DNA of 64,000 bases from CAYRVX01 sp964427875. Its GTDB lineage: Bacteria > Planctomycetota > Phycisphaerae > SM23-33. This document shows, one piece after another, positions 51,492-60,041 of the stretch. The translations under genes were made by a program, and so were the position numbers. The notes beneath the pieces were generated by a model. The model was not told the origin of the DNA. It made no database searches and saw only the letters and a program-made list of their open reading frames with translations. The DNA is taken from assembly GCA_964427875.1 (NCBI GenBank), contig CAYRVX010000003.1:65864-129863 (forward strand), written 5' to 3'. Every line of letters begins with the position of its first letter. Position 1 is the first letter of the stretch.

Positions 51492-52745
51492 TCAACCGGC
51501 GGGGTCGTTCGGGATGGGAAACTGCTTGCACAGCTCGCCCACCTTCGCGCGGATGTCCTCCAAGGGGGCTTCGCTGCCTCCCGACGTGAGGACCTTGTCA
51601 ATCCAGCCGGCGATCGTCTTCATCTCGGCGGTGCCCATACCCCTCGTTGTCAGCGCGGGCGTGCCCAGCCTGATCCCGGAGGTCTCCGCCGGCTTCCTCG
51701 GGTCGAAGGGTATGACGTTCTTGTTGGTGATGATCCCGGTCCGCGCCAGCAGGTCTGAGGCCACCTGCCCCGCCAGATCCCCATCACGGCTGCGAAGGTC
51801 AACCAGAAGGAGGTGGTTGTCCGTGCCGCCGGATACCAGCCGCCAGCCTGCCGCCATCAGTCCTTCGGCAAGGGCCTTGGCATTTGCGACGATGGCGGCG
51901 GCGTATTCTCTGAATTCCGGCTTCATTGCTTCATGGAAGGCGACGGCCTTGGCAGCGATGACGTGCTCGAGCGGGCCGCCCTGCAAACCCGGAAACACCG
52001 CCGCGTCGATCCTCTCGGCCCACTGCCTCCGGCAGAGGATGATGCCCCCCCTCGGCCCACGCAGCGTCTTATGGTTTGTCGTGGTGACGAACGTGCTGTG
52101 AGCTATGGGGTCCGGATGGACCCCTGCGACGACAAGCCCTGCGATGTGGGCGATGTCCGCCAGCAGCGGGCAGCCCACCTCGCCGGCGATCTTGCCGAAC
52201 GCCTCGAAATCGATGATCCGGGGATAAGCCGAAGCCCCGGCGACAAGGATGTCCGGCCGCAGCTCCAACGCCCTGCGGCGGACGTCGTCCATGTTGATCC
52301 TCTCGGTATCGGGGTCAACACCGTAGCCGAATGTCTTGTAGAACTTGCCGGAAACGTTGATCTTCATTCCGTGGGAGAGGTGTCCGCCGTGGGCGAGTTC
52401 CATGCCCAGGATCTTTGCGCCCGGCTGAAGGGCGGCCAGGTAGACGGCCAGGTTCGCGCTGGTCCCGCAGTGGGGCTGGACGTTGGCGTGCTCTGCGCCG
52501 AAGAGCTCCTTCGCTCGCTTGATGGCGAGCCGCTCGACGTTGTCTATGTTCTGGTTGCCGCAGTAGTATCGCTCCCCGGGATACCCCTCGGCATACTTGT
52601 CGGTCAGTACGGAACCCAGGGCGACCAGGACCGGCGGCGAGACGTGATTCTCCGAGGCTATCATCTCCAGAGTTTCGGCCTGGCGGCGCTGCTCGGCCTG
52701 GATGATACGGGCCACCTCCGGGTCCGCCTTTTCCAGTCGGTTCAT
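51492..52745 (-). CDS. glyA: Serine hydroxymethyltransferase
   Basis: This 417-residue PLP enzyme interconverts serine and glycine with tetrahydrofolate. It has the PLP lysine K226 in TTTNHKTLRGPRGG, the N-terminal IASENHVSP and GYPGERYYCG segments and the C-terminal NKNVIPFDPR and SGIRLGTPALTTRG, all typical of bacterial GlyA. The ATG at 52745 follows AGGAG with a six-base gap. The frame is open further upstream, but that extension is the antisense-type shadow of the next gene. thiE follows 29 bp downstream. Confidence 0.97.
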   Translation of the reverse strand: MNRLEKADPEVARIIQAEQRRQAETLEMIASENHVSPPVLVALGSVLTDKYAEGYPGERYYCGNQNIDNVERLAIKRAKELFGAEHANVQPHCGTSANLAVYLAALQPGAKILGMELAHGGHLSHGMKINVSGKFYKTFGYGVDPDTERINMDDVRRRALELRPDILVAGASAYPRIIDFEAFGKIAGEVGCPLLADIAHIAGLVVAGVHPDPIAHSTFVTTTNHKTLRGPRGGIILCRRQWAERIDAAVFPGLQGGPLEHVIAAKAVAFHEAMKPEFREYAAAIVANAKALAEGLMAAGWRLVSGGTDNHLLLVDLRSRDGDLAGQVASDLLARTGIITNKNVIPFDPRKPAETSGIRLGTPALTTRGMGTAEMKTIAGWIDKVLTSGGSEAPLEDIRAKVGELCKQFPIPNDPAG

Positions 52746-52834
52746 CGACGTCTCCTGTTCCTGCTTGGACCGGACAGACGGCATACTGTAGCGATTGGCT
52801 GGGCCGGAGGCAAGCCCGACAAGCGGGAGGCAGC

Positions 52835-54496
52835 CTACAGGCGGTTTCTCTTCACACCTTCGGCGCCCGTGATGTATACCACGAAGAACCGTCCCTCCGC
52901 GGGTTTGGGAACGATCTTGCGTTTCACGCGGCTGTACCCCCCGAAGGAGCTCCTGGTCCTGCCGGCCTGCTTGACGAGATTGGCGACTTCTGCAACGGGG
53001 ATGAAGCGGTCCGGGCCGCCGCCGTCGACCATCGCGTTCGTCTTGCCGTCCAGGAAGCCAACCAACTGCCCGTCTTTCGTGACGGCGGGCCCGACGGTTT
53101 CGCCGGGCGCCAACTTCGGGGAAAGGCTCAGCGTCCCGTCGGGGCCAACATCCTCGACGAAGGCGGAAATCTGCCGGACCTCGCTTCCCATTTCCTCGTA
53201 CACGCCAAGCCCGTAGACCGTGAGCATCTGTTTCTTGGAGACCTGTGCCGCTGCGTCCGCCTTCAGCGGCGTGAACTCGAAGTCCTCCACGATCACCAGC
53301 ACCAGCGGTGCCGGTTCCTTCTTCACCCCCCACGTGCTGGTCCGTTGGACCTTCGCCGGCACCACGACACCGGGCTTGATCGCCACGAACGTCTCCAGGG
53401 CGTCCGCCAGCGCGCCCTTGTCAACCAGCAGCGCGTTCTTGCCGACGGGGACCCCGACGGCCTGCCGGAAGACCAGTCGGTCGTACGGCGGCGTGGGAAG
53501 CGTGAACTCCCGGGCCTTCCACGCCCGGCCGGGCATCAGCCAGCTCGTTCCCCCGTAACTGTAGGTCTTGCTGCGGGGCTCTTCGTAGAGCCCCATGATC
53601 TCCTTCGCCAGGACGTAGGTGGGGTCGGTCATCAACTCGCCCGGGGTGTCCGTCATGGCCTGTTTAACCATGTCGTAGGCGTCGCGGGAATTCGGCTGGA
53701 GATGGAGCACCTCCAGGCACGCCGCGAGGGCTTCGATCTTCCGGTTCTTGCCGGCCAGGGCCAACGCCTTGCCTTGACGAAAGGCCGCCACGCGGGGCGC
53801 CGCGGCGATGCACCCGTTGAACGTCTGGAGCGCGCCGTTGTAATTCAGGCCCTCCAGATGCGAGACGGCCATCAGGAAGTCCCGCATGAGCAGGTCGGGC
53901 CAGACCTGGGCGGCCTCGCGAAACAGGACCGCCAGGCTGCGACGGTACCTCCCCTGCGCGGCTCGCCCCCCGGCCGTGGCGGAACCCGCGCGGCGAATCT
54001 TGCTCAGAAGCTCCCTTGTCTTGCCGAGCCTGACGGAGAACTCCTCCCTGGCCCGTTCCATGTCCCGCGGTGAGACCCACCGATTCATGAACTTCCGCTC
54101 GCGGTCGTGCACCCTGATCTGCCACTTCTTGATCTGCTGGCGAAGCTCATAGGCACTCGTCCCGCTGGGCGAGCCGGCGAGCTGGCGCATGGCCAGGAAC
54201 ACGTGGGGCCCCGGGCGCGTGTAACGGTCCGGGCCGGTCGGGGGGGTCCGAAGCGTTAACGTTGCCCCGATCGGGCGGTCGACGTGGCTGTCGGCGGGCT
54301 TATCCGACTTGATGATCTTATGCACATCCTTGATGTCGACCGCTATGGTGGCCAGGGCCTTCTTGATCAGCACCCTGTCCCCGTCGCGGGTGACCTCGCC
54401 GCGATGGGCCTTGCCGTTGTTCATGTAGACGATGTCGCCGGCGCAGGGCACGGCCAACGCGGCACAGACGTACAAAACGAGGGCGGTTTTTCGCAT
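52835..54496 (-). CDS. Exported protein with TPR-like region, function unknown
   Basis: This 553-residue protein has an N-terminal signal peptide (LVLYVCAALAVPCAG). A short beta segment (DIVYMNNGKAHRGEVTRDGDRVLIKK) is typical of planctomycete exported proteins. A helical TPR-like region at about 190-280 follows (LEGLNYNGALQTFNGCIAAAP). Beta-rich blocks follow. No catalytic motif is seen. It ends 90 bp before glyA on the same strand. Confidence 0.65.
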   Translation of the reverse strand: MRKTALVLYVCAALAVPCAGDIVYMNNGKAHRGEVTRDGDRVLIKKALATIAVDIKDVHKIIKSDKPADSHVDRPIGATLTLRTPPTGPDRYTRPGPHVFLAMRQLAGSPSGTSAYELRQQIKKWQIRVHDRERKFMNRWVSPRDMERAREEFSVRLGKTRELLSKIRRAGSATAGGRAAQGRYRRSLAVLFREAAQVWPDLLMRDFLMAVSHLEGLNYNGALQTFNGCIAAAPRVAAFRQGKALALAGKNRKIEALAACLEVLHLQPNSRDAYDMVKQAMTDTPGELMTDPTYVLAKEIMGLYEEPRSKTYSYGGTSWLMPGRAWKAREFTLPTPPYDRLVFRQAVGVPVGKNALLVDKGALADALETFVAIKPGVVVPAKVQRTSTWGVKKEPAPLVLVIVEDFEFTPLKADAAAQVSKKQMLTVYGLGVYEEMGSEVRQISAFVEDVGPDGTLSLSPKLAPGETVGPAVTKDGQLVGFLDGKTNAMVDGGGPDRFIPVAEVANLVKQAGRTRSSFGGYSRVKRKIVPKPAEGRFFVVYITGAEGVKRNRL

Positions 54497-54610
54497 CGTG
54501 ACCGTCTCTCCCTTCCCAATCAGTGTAACGCATGGCCGGGGAAAGCGGCACGGTGATTTCTCCGGGGGCGGCGGCCGGGAGCGTTCCGCCCACCATGGGC
54601 TTCAGTTTGT

Positions 54611-54639
54611 TTGACCCACGCATCCGCGCGCGGTGTAAT
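54611..54639 (+). promoter_or_regulatory. Promoter of the small membrane protein gene
   Basis: TTGACC (54611-54616), a 17-bp spacer and TGTAAT (54634-54639) match the sigma-70 consensus at five of six positions each. The start point would be near 54646, which rules out the upstream ATG at 54532 as the translation start. Confidence 0.6.
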
Positions 54640-54645
54640 AATGGC

Positions 54646-55212
54646 ATGCTCGGACGAATGCGACGTACATCCCGGACCGACGTGGGATTGGCCCTGTCCT
54701 TTGCCGGGGCGGCGTATCTCGTGTGGGCCGTGGTTGCGGGCGTCAGCCGCGACGTGGTCCAGGAGCTGCTCAAGTCCTCGGTCGTTCGGGATTTCGCCCT
54801 GAGAGACAGCGCGCACGTGCTGAAGACGGTCTTCGTGGAGGCGGGGATCGTCATCGACCTGGTGGGCATGGCGTGGCTTGCCGCGTCGTTGTTTCTGGTG
54901 ATGTGGAGCTCGCGGCAGCGGTGCAGCATCTCGTGGTCTTGGGTATCGGCCATCTGCCAGGCGATCGTGGCCGCCCTGGGGGCGGTGCTGGTGGGCTGGG
55001 CGGCCTACCAGCCCCACGTCGTGCCGCCGGATGCGCCCGTGCCGGGGTCCGCCGCTTGGGCCAAGGTCAGTGCGATCTCCCTTCCCATAGTGGTGGTCAT
55101 CGCAGTCGTGATGTGGGTAGTTGTGCTCGTCTGGCTGCTGGTGGAACGCGCCAGGCTGGATCGCCGCGGGCCCACATTGCGGGACGGACTGCGGACCCAC
55201 GTCTTTCGGTGA
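54646..55212 (+). CDS. Four-helix membrane protein of unknown function
   Basis: This protein of about 188 residues has four transmembrane helices (AGAAYLVWAVVAGV, IVIDLVGMAWLAASLFLVMW, ISWSWVSAICQAIVAALGAVLVGW, ISLPIVVVIAVVMWVVVLVWLL). A promoter ending at 54639 places transcription near 54646, so the ATG at 54646 would be almost leaderless; the ATG at 54658 (MRRTSRTD) is the alternative. The frame open back to 54532 is therefore not used. The gene lies between an exported protein and the vWA membrane protein on the other strand. Confidence 0.6.
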   Translation: MLGRMRRTSRTDVGLALSFAGAAYLVWAVVAGVSRDVVQELLKSSVVRDFALRDSAHVLKTVFVEAGIVIDLVGMAWLAASLFLVMWSSRQRCSISWSWVSAICQAIVAALGAVLVGWAAYQPHVVPPDAPVPGSAAWAKVSAISLPIVVVIAVVMWVVVLVWLLVERARLDRRGPTLRDGLRTHVFR

Positions 55213-55224
55213 GCTGCGGGAAGA

Positions 55225-57918
55225 CTAGACCAGCCCCTTTCGTTTCCGGAAGGCCCATTCCGCGCACATCAGCAGTATGATCGCGGCGATGATCGGCCAG
55301 CGGAGGCTTTGGGAGAGCTTCACGTGGGTCACCGTGTCGCGCTTTTCCGGCCTGGTGGTTACGCGGAGTTGCCTCAGCAGATCGCCGAACCGCTCGAGGG
55401 GGACGAACTTCCCGCCGCTGAGGGCCGCGATGCGGCGCATAAGATCATGATTGGCAAGCACTTCCAGCGATTCCAGGTCGCGGTGCAAGACCTCGAAGCG
55501 GTGTTCGGCGGCGAGCGCCTTGCCGCCCACGTGCGTGTCGATCTTCAGCGTGTACACACCCGGCTTGGTGGGTGGCAGCAGTTGTCCCCGGCGGATCTTT
55601 CCGGCCTTGTGAAGCACGATCGGCATCTCCTTGCCGTCCGGGTCCGCCAGCCTGACCCGGGCGGGCGCGTCCAGCAGGGGGCGCCCTCGCGAGTCCTCCA
55701 CGCCTGCGCTGATCCGTATCACCTCCGTTCCGCGCCGCAGCCGCCGCAGGTCGTAGTTCGTCTTGTCCGTGACGACCCACACGGTGCCCTTCGGTGCGGC
55801 CAGAAACAGCGCCACCTGCCGCCAGAACCTCCGTTGCAGGTCGGCGGTGTCCTTCTTCGTCAGGACCCACCGCCACGTGGTGTCGAACGCGATGGCCGCC
55901 GCCCGCCCCTTGCCGTAGGGCTGCGTGACGATCAAGGGGATGCCCTGCGGGGTCTCGGCCAGGACGGTGGCAGCGGGCTTCAGGCCGCCCAACCTGTTCG
56001 CGCCGGGCAGGAGGTCGAGCTTGTCCCACTCCGCCGCCACGTTCCCGCCCGTCTCCCCGAGGCGCATCATGTCGCTTTCCCGCCCGTCCCGCGTGGGCAC
56101 AACCTTGATCGGAGTGTCGATCTGGAGCTTCGATGTCTCCAGGTCGATCGGCAGCACGTCCGCAATCGGCGTATCGGCCCAGCCGCCGCGGCCGAAACTG
56201 TTCGACCCCCCGAGCATGCAGAATCCCTTGCCGTACTTGCCGACCAGGTCGCGGATGATCTCGAGCTGCCTGCCCGTGAAGTGCGCCGCGCCCACGTCGC
56301 CGAAGATGATGGCGTGGTAGGCCAGCCAGTCGTCCAGCCTCTCGCTCAGCGGGGTCGGGCGCCTGTCGATCAGCGGCTGAAGCAGGACCCGCCGGTCCGT
56401 CGTGAACCGCCGGGCGGCGATCAACGCCCGCGCGATGTACTTCGCCTCGTACCGGAACTTGCCCTCCACGTACAGAACGCGCATCTCCCGGTCCACGACG
56501 TGGACCAGCTTGCTTGCGTCGGGCCGGCCGGCAATGTTCTTCGGTGCCTCGCCGACGACCTCGGCCGCAACCGTCACTCGGTGGAATCCGGGCGACAGGG
56601 GAACGTGAACGAACCGGACCGGCTGGGTGGACCGCAATCGGCCGACGGCGAACGTTTCCGAGCCGATCTCCTCGTCGCCGAATCTGCACGTGACCTTCAC
56701 TCGCTTGGACTGCAAGCCCATCGCTTCGACAACGGCCGTGATGGGCAGGCGGTTGAACGCCTCCACCTCGTCCGGTGCGGCCAGGTCCCGGACGGTGAGC
56801 GTCCTGGTGGCGCCGGTGATGCGCTCGGAACCGACGCCGACCGTGTGAATGGGTACGTTCCGGGAGCCCATCAGGGCGGCGAGTTTGCCGGGCTCCATCA
56901 CGTCGGCGGTGTTGTTGCAGCCATCGGAGATCAGGATGATGGCCGCGACCTTTCTCTGCTGGGCGACATAAAGCTCGAAGGCTTCAGACAGGGCGTCGCC
57001 CAGGGCCGTGGCCGGCCCGTCGGCGCTGCGGAGGGAAAAGAGGCTCCAACCGAGGCCGCTTACGAAGCTCTCCGGGGCCGCGGCGCCGGCGGAAAAGGAG
57101 ATCAGCTCGCAGTCGGCCTTGTCCGCCAGGTCTGCCAGGTCGTCCTCGCGCGACTTGAGCGCCTGCCGTACGGCCCGAATTCGGGATACCGGCTCGGCGC
57201 CCTTTGCGGGTGGCCCGGAGGCGGCCGGATCAACCGCGTCGGACCGCTGCATCGATGAGGATGTGTCCGCACAGACCAGCAGGGCCGTCTTGACGTCCTC
57301 CTTGTGGCGGTATTCCAGCGCCGGGCGGATCGCCCAGATCGTCAACAGCACCACCACCAGGATCCGCAGGCCCAGCAGGAAGGCCTTGGTCCTCCGTCGA
57401 ACGGGAGAGGTCGTCCTTCGGTAGGAGCGCACGGCCCAGATGATGGTGCAGACGCCGATCGCGACGACCGCGCCGGGGGGCACCCAGAACGCCGTCGCGC
57501 CCGCCAGGGCCGTCAGGCCCATCCCTCGCAGCAGGGCGCCGAGGAAGCCGGCGATGCTCCGGGCCCCGGCCAATGCGGAGGCAAGGCGGTGTATGACCGC
57601 GACGGCCAGCAGCACGCACGTCGTCGTCAGGGCGGGCATGGCCATCAGGATCGCGGCCCGCGAGGCCGTCGGCAGCGGCCCGAACAGGGGCTTGGCCAGC
57701 GGAGTGACCTCGCCCGCCCAGTTGCCCCACACCCAGGCCAGGAGCATGCCCGCCCCCGCCGAGGCGGCCAGGACGATCCAGAACGCCCATTTGCCGCCCC
57801 TGCGAATGGGCGCCGACATGGCGACCGCCTCCGCCAGGAGCACTCCCGCGGCCACGGCCGACAGCCCGATCGCCCACGTCAGCGGCTCGAACACCAGAGC
57901 TATGCCCAGTGAGTCCAT
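55225..57918 (-). CDS. vWA membrane protein with glutamine-amidotransferase-like domain
   Basis: This 897-residue protein has about six N-terminal transmembrane helices. A vWA domain follows from about 215, with metal site CADTSSSMQ and LILISDGCNNT. A beta region and a GATase1-like fold come next (VLYVEGKFRYEAKYIARAL, GKYGKGFCMLGGSNSFGRGGW). A final membrane helix ends it. BatA/BatB-type vWA proteins with this GATase-like segment are common in planctomycetes and are thought to assist protein assembly or stress tolerance. The first 18 codons and 5' region are duplicated 2.7 kb away at 60584-60688, so its original promoter may have been displaced by the island inserted at 57970. Confidence 0.78.
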   Translation of the reverse strand: MDSLGIALVFEPLTWAIGLSAVAAGVLLAEAVAMSAPIRRGGKWAFWIVLAASAGAGMLLAWVWGNWAGEVTPLAKPLFGPLPTASRAAILMAMPALTTTCVLLAVAVIHRLASALAGARSIAGFLGALLRGMGLTALAGATAFWVPPGAVVAIGVCTIIWAVRSYRRTTSPVRRRTKAFLLGLRILVVVLLTIWAIRPALEYRHKEDVKTALLVCADTSSSMQRSDAVDPAASGPPAKGAEPVSRIRAVRQALKSREDDLADLADKADCELISFSAGAAAPESFVSGLGWSLFSLRSADGPATALGDALSEAFELYVAQQRKVAAIILISDGCNNTADVMEPGKLAALMGSRNVPIHTVGVGSERITGATRTLTVRDLAAPDEVEAFNRLPITAVVEAMGLQSKRVKVTCRFGDEEIGSETFAVGRLRSTQPVRFVHVPLSPGFHRVTVAAEVVGEAPKNIAGRPDASKLVHVVDREMRVLYVEGKFRYEAKYIARALIAARRFTTDRRVLLQPLIDRRPTPLSERLDDWLAYHAIIFGDVGAAHFTGRQLEIIRDLVGKYGKGFCMLGGSNSFGRGGWADTPIADVLPIDLETSKLQIDTPIKVVPTRDGRESDMMRLGETGGNVAAEWDKLDLLPGANRLGGLKPAATVLAETPQGIPLIVTQPYGKGRAAAIAFDTTWRWVLTKKDTADLQRRFWRQVALFLAAPKGTVWVVTDKTNYDLRRLRRGTEVIRISAGVEDSRGRPLLDAPARVRLADPDGKEMPIVLHKAGKIRRGQLLPPTKPGVYTLKIDTHVGGKALAAEHRFEVLHRDLESLEVLANHDLMRRIAALSGGKFVPLERFGDLLRQLRVTTRPEKRDTVTHVKLSQSLRWPIIAAIILLMCAEWAFRKRKGLV

Positions 57919-57969
57919 GCCGCAGATAAGGTAGTGCGCACAGGCGGGATTCGCAACGCCGGACGCAGC
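57865..57969. repeat. 105-bp direct repeat, copy 1 (left boundary of the island)
   Basis: It starts CCCGATCGCCCACGTCAGCG and ends GGACGCAGC. It covers the first codons and upstream region of the vWA gene. Copy 2 at 60584-60688 differs at a single base (ATTCGC here, ATTGGC there). The flanking bases differ on both sides. Confidence 0.95.
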
Positions 57970-58062
57970 CTGAACTCCAGGGATCGGCTGCGAGCGGTCC
58001 CCCCGGGCGTCCGGATCCGCAAGGCGTGCCCGCCGCAGCTCCGCCCGGCAATCCCAGAGCCT

Positions 58063-58085
58063 GGTAGTGTCCTAATCTGAGAAGG
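58063..58085. other. Possible IS end (GGTAGTGTCC-type)
   Basis: GGTAGTGTCCTAATCTGAGA begins at 58063, just inside the left end of the island. Many IS1-related elements end in GGTAGTG or GGTAATG sequences. The matching inverted end was not located, so this is tentative. Confidence 0.25.
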
Positions 58086-58102
58086 GCTGGCAAGGGCCAC
58101 GA

Positions 58103-59137
58103 TCACGAATCCTCTTGACTCGATACCCAAGCAATCATTGCCTTGATGTCCTCGTTTGCCCGAAGCAGCAGTATGCTAATATCGGGATGCTGGGTCGCGT
58201 AGACTCGAAAAATCTCGTCGGCGAACGCCTGCCCAATGTGGCTTACGCCATCGAAGTCTAGCATGACTTCCCTGAACTTGGCGAACCTTGCGAGTAGTCG
58301 CTTGGCCTGAGAACGCGACACAAGATTTTCATCTCCCACAAGAAGCAACCTTACTGGCACATGCGTCTTGTCGAAGGACGCAACCTCGCCATTGGTTGTA
58401 TACTTGCTAAACACCTCCAATGGTGTTCGTGCCGTCGCCGAAGCTATGTTCATCAAAACCGCTGTGCCTTCTGTTGATTCTGATCGACTCTCAATGAGCC
58501 AATCCTCTTCCGATACTTCATGAGAAAAGAACAGCTGGTTGGCTAAGAGACTGAACGAGTCACACATCCGAGTGGTGAAGAAAATCCCCTCGCCAGTGTG
58601 GCCCGCTGGGTCAGTCGTTACCTTCCCCTTCGTAAGCTCTAGAATGGCGTCCCGTTCCTCGGCCAGTTCCAGACCCTCCTTGATCTTCTTGAAGATACCG
58701 ATCCCGTCATCTCGCACGCTCAATGTGCATCGCACATGCGTTCGATTCAGACTCGCCACTATCTCAGCGCCAGAAGAATGCTCCACTGCATTGTTGAACA
58801 TCTCCGTGAAGCCGTAATTACAGAGAGCACGGACGTTTTCCGGCAGTTCCGACAGCAAGCCAGCAAAGCACTCTCGCCACACCCTGTCCTCGGCCAGGTT
58901 CTCGCTGATCTGAAACTTCTGGGAATGGCTGGCCAGCACCCTCAGACGGTACGTGCGCCCACTGGTCCGCCCCCTCGCCGCCAAGATACCTTCGGAAACC
59001 ATCGCTGCGAGGTGCTTGTGGATTGTCTGCCGCGAGACTCCGAAGTGCTCTGCGGCCCTGCTACTCACGTCCTTGCTCTCCTGGTCTATTGCCTCTGCCA
59101 GGAATGTCCTGATGGTGCCTATCTCAGCCCGCGGCAT
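58103..59137 (-). CDS. HTH - HATPase - STAS-like (DUF4325) regulator
   Basis: This 344-residue protein has an N-terminal winged HTH (SRAAEHFGVSRQTIHKHLAAMV). The middle is a histidine-kinase-type ATP-binding fold (TEMFNNAVEHS, VRDDGIGIF, GHTGEGIFFTTRMCD) without a phosphoacceptor His domain. The C-terminal domain is STAS-like, DUF4325 type (VMLDFDGVSHIGQAFADEIFRV). The combination resembles anti-sigma/anti-anti-sigma modules condensed into one DNA-binding protein. Its promoter is strong (TTGACA-18-TACAAT). Base composition is visibly less GC-rich than in neighbours, consistent with transfer. It is divergent from the small winged-helix-like gene. Confidence 0.82.
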   Translation of the reverse strand: MPRAEIGTIRTFLAEAIDQESKDVSSRAAEHFGVSRQTIHKHLAAMVSEGILAARGRTSGRTYRLRVLASHSQKFQISENLAEDRVWRECFAGLLSELPENVRALCNYGFTEMFNNAVEHSSGAEIVASLNRTHVRCTLSVRDDGIGIFKKIKEGLELAEERDAILELTKGKVTTDPAGHTGEGIFFTTRMCDSFSLLANQLFFSHEVSEEDWLIESRSESTEGTAVLMNIASATARTPLEVFSKYTTNGEVASFDKTHVPVRLLLVGDENLVSRSQAKRLLARFAKFREVMLDFDGVSHIGQAFADEIFRVYATQHPDISILLLRANEDIKAMIAWVSSQEDS

Positions 59138-59156
59138 CGCATCACCTCCAGCCCTG

Positions 59157-59186
59157 ATTGTAAACGGACAGTTGTACGATTGTCAA
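59157..59186 (-). promoter_or_regulatory. Strong promoter of the HTH-HATPase-STAS gene
   Basis: On the minus strand, TTGACA (59186-59181), an 18-bp spacer and TACAAT (59162-59157). The start codon at 59137 follows 19 bases after the -10, so the leader is very short. Confidence 0.7.
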
Positions 59187-59242
59187 CCTGCGAGTGTGGG
59201 CTTGTAAAGGGCCCGCTGATGATATTTTTTTAAAATTCATGC

Positions 59243-59271
59243 TTGACGGCGATTGTGTTGGACGATAGCAT
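59243..59271 (+). promoter_or_regulatory. Promoter of the small winged-helix-like gene
   Basis: TTGACG (59243-59248), a 17-bp spacer and TAGCAT (59266-59271). It faces away from the divergent regulator's promoter, leaving 56 bp between the two -35 boxes where a regulator could bind. Confidence 0.5.
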
Positions 59272-59301
59272 TGCTATGCAAGGAACATAGGGAGCATAAT
59301 C

Positions 59302-59763
59302 ATGATAGGCGACGATAAACGCAAGGCCGCCCTGGACGCCTTAAGGACCTACGCCGATGAATTGCGAACAGAAATAGAACATCAGGCCGCGAAGCTGAAG
59401 CGAAGGTTGGCGGCCGTAGAGCAATCCATCAGCGCCCTGGCAGGAGACGAAGCAGAGGCTGTCGGGCAACAAGGGACTAGGCCAACCACAGGCATACGTG
59501 CCAAGTACGCTGGCGTGGGGCCGCAGGCCGCTGTTGAGCGGTTCCTGAAAGAACACCCTGGGCACTTCTTTCTGCCATCGGAGATGTCGGCGCAGTTGAA
59601 AGCCCAGGGCTTTTCCGTGACGAACCCCAAGCTGGCAACCCAGCAGGTGTCGATAGCGCTCAGCCGTGCCGCTGGCAAGGGCGTTGCCGTGATCGACAGG
59701 CGACACGGTAAGAAAGTGTACACGTTCAAGGCAGAAGGACAGCAGGATGAGGACGACAAGTAG
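59302..59763 (+). CDS. Small coiled-coil / winged-helix-like protein
   Basis: This 153-residue protein has an N-terminal coiled coil (ADELRTEIEHQAAKLKRRLA), a flexible Gly/Gln/Thr region, and a C-terminal winged-helix-like part (AAVERFLKEHPGHFFLPSEMSAQL, then VIDRRHGKKVYTF as the wing). It is probably DNA- or protein-binding. GGGAG lies 9 bases before the ATG. Similar winged-helix tails occur in phage and plasmid accessory proteins. No exact family was recognised. Confidence 0.6.
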   Translation: MIGDDKRKAALDALRTYADELRTEIEHQAAKLKRRLAAVEQSISALAGDEAEAVGQQGTRPTTGIRAKYAGVGPQAAVERFLKEHPGHFFLPSEMSAQLKAQGFSVTNPKLATQQVSIALSRAAGKGVAVIDRRHGKKVYTFKAEGQQDEDDK

Positions 59764-59812
59764 GCGCGCAACCGGGATGGACCGCCCCGGACAGCGCTAG
59801 GCATAAAAGACA

Positions 59813-59854
59813 CCGCCCTGCGTGCGTTCTTCTGTGAGTCCGCACACAGGGCGG
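59813..59854. terminator. Strong 14-bp hairpin with one mismatch
   Basis: The left arm (59813-59826) CCGCCCTGCGTGCG pairs with CGCACACAGGGCGG (59841-59854), with one C/A mismatch and a 14-base loop. On the minus strand it is followed by TGTCTTTTATG, which makes it a plausible terminator for minus-strand transcripts; on the plus strand it lies 50 bases past the small gene without a T run. Confidence 0.6.
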
Positions 59855-59869
59855 CAGGTCCAACTATTC

Positions 59870-59940
59870 GGGCCGTCCCCTGGTGGGGCGCCGTGGCCTT
59901 AGCATCCCTGGCGCCCGGTTCAATTCCGGGACGGTCCACC
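59870..59940 (+). ncRNA. tRNA-like element 1 (atypical)
   Basis: Seven acceptor pairs (GGGCCGT 59870-59876 with ACGGTCC 59931-59937), a discriminator A followed by CC, and a perfect T-arm (CCCGG-TTCAATT-CCGGG, 59914-59930). A CCCC-TGGT-GGGG hairpin replaces the D-arm. The middle forms CGCCG/TGGCG around a 15-base loop rather than a seven-base anticodon loop, so it is not a canonical tRNA. The loop holds CCTTAGCATCCCT, which recurs with one base missing in element 2. Confidence 0.45.
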
Positions 59941-59944
59941 GTCT

Positions 59945-60037
59945 GGAAGGCATCCCGTGTACTGGGTACTTACAGGACCTTACATCCCTAGGGCTCGCCG
60001 TTAGCGCGGCGGTGGGGTTCGATTCCCGTGCCTTCCG
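59945..60037 (+). ncRNA. tRNA-like element 2 (atypical, 93 nt)
   Basis: Seven perfect acceptor pairs (GGAAGGC 59945-59951 with GCCTTCC 60030-60036), extendable to nine. There is a GTTCGATTCCC T-loop, though only three T-stem pairs are good. A CCC/GGG hairpin stands at the D-arm position and a TCGCCG/CGGCGG arm resembles a long variable arm. CCTTACATCCCT (59978-59989) matches element 1. No sound anticodon stem could be drawn. It lies five bases after element 1. Confidence 0.4.
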
Positions 60038-60041
60038 GTAC

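Noticed and set aside
52746..53333. N-terminal extension of glyA to 53333
   Set aside because: The extension overlaps the next gene out of frame, and the ATG at 52745 has an ideal ribosome-binding site.
59382..59939. A 185-codon minus-strand frame starting MDRPGIEPGARD
   Set aside because: That start is the usual translation of a tRNA T-arm read backwards; it supports a tRNA-like element rather than a protein.
59945..60037. Selenocysteine tRNA (93 nt, long acceptor, GGAAG start)
   Set aside because: No TCA anticodon or sound anticodon stem could be drawn, and no SelA/SelB genes are nearby.
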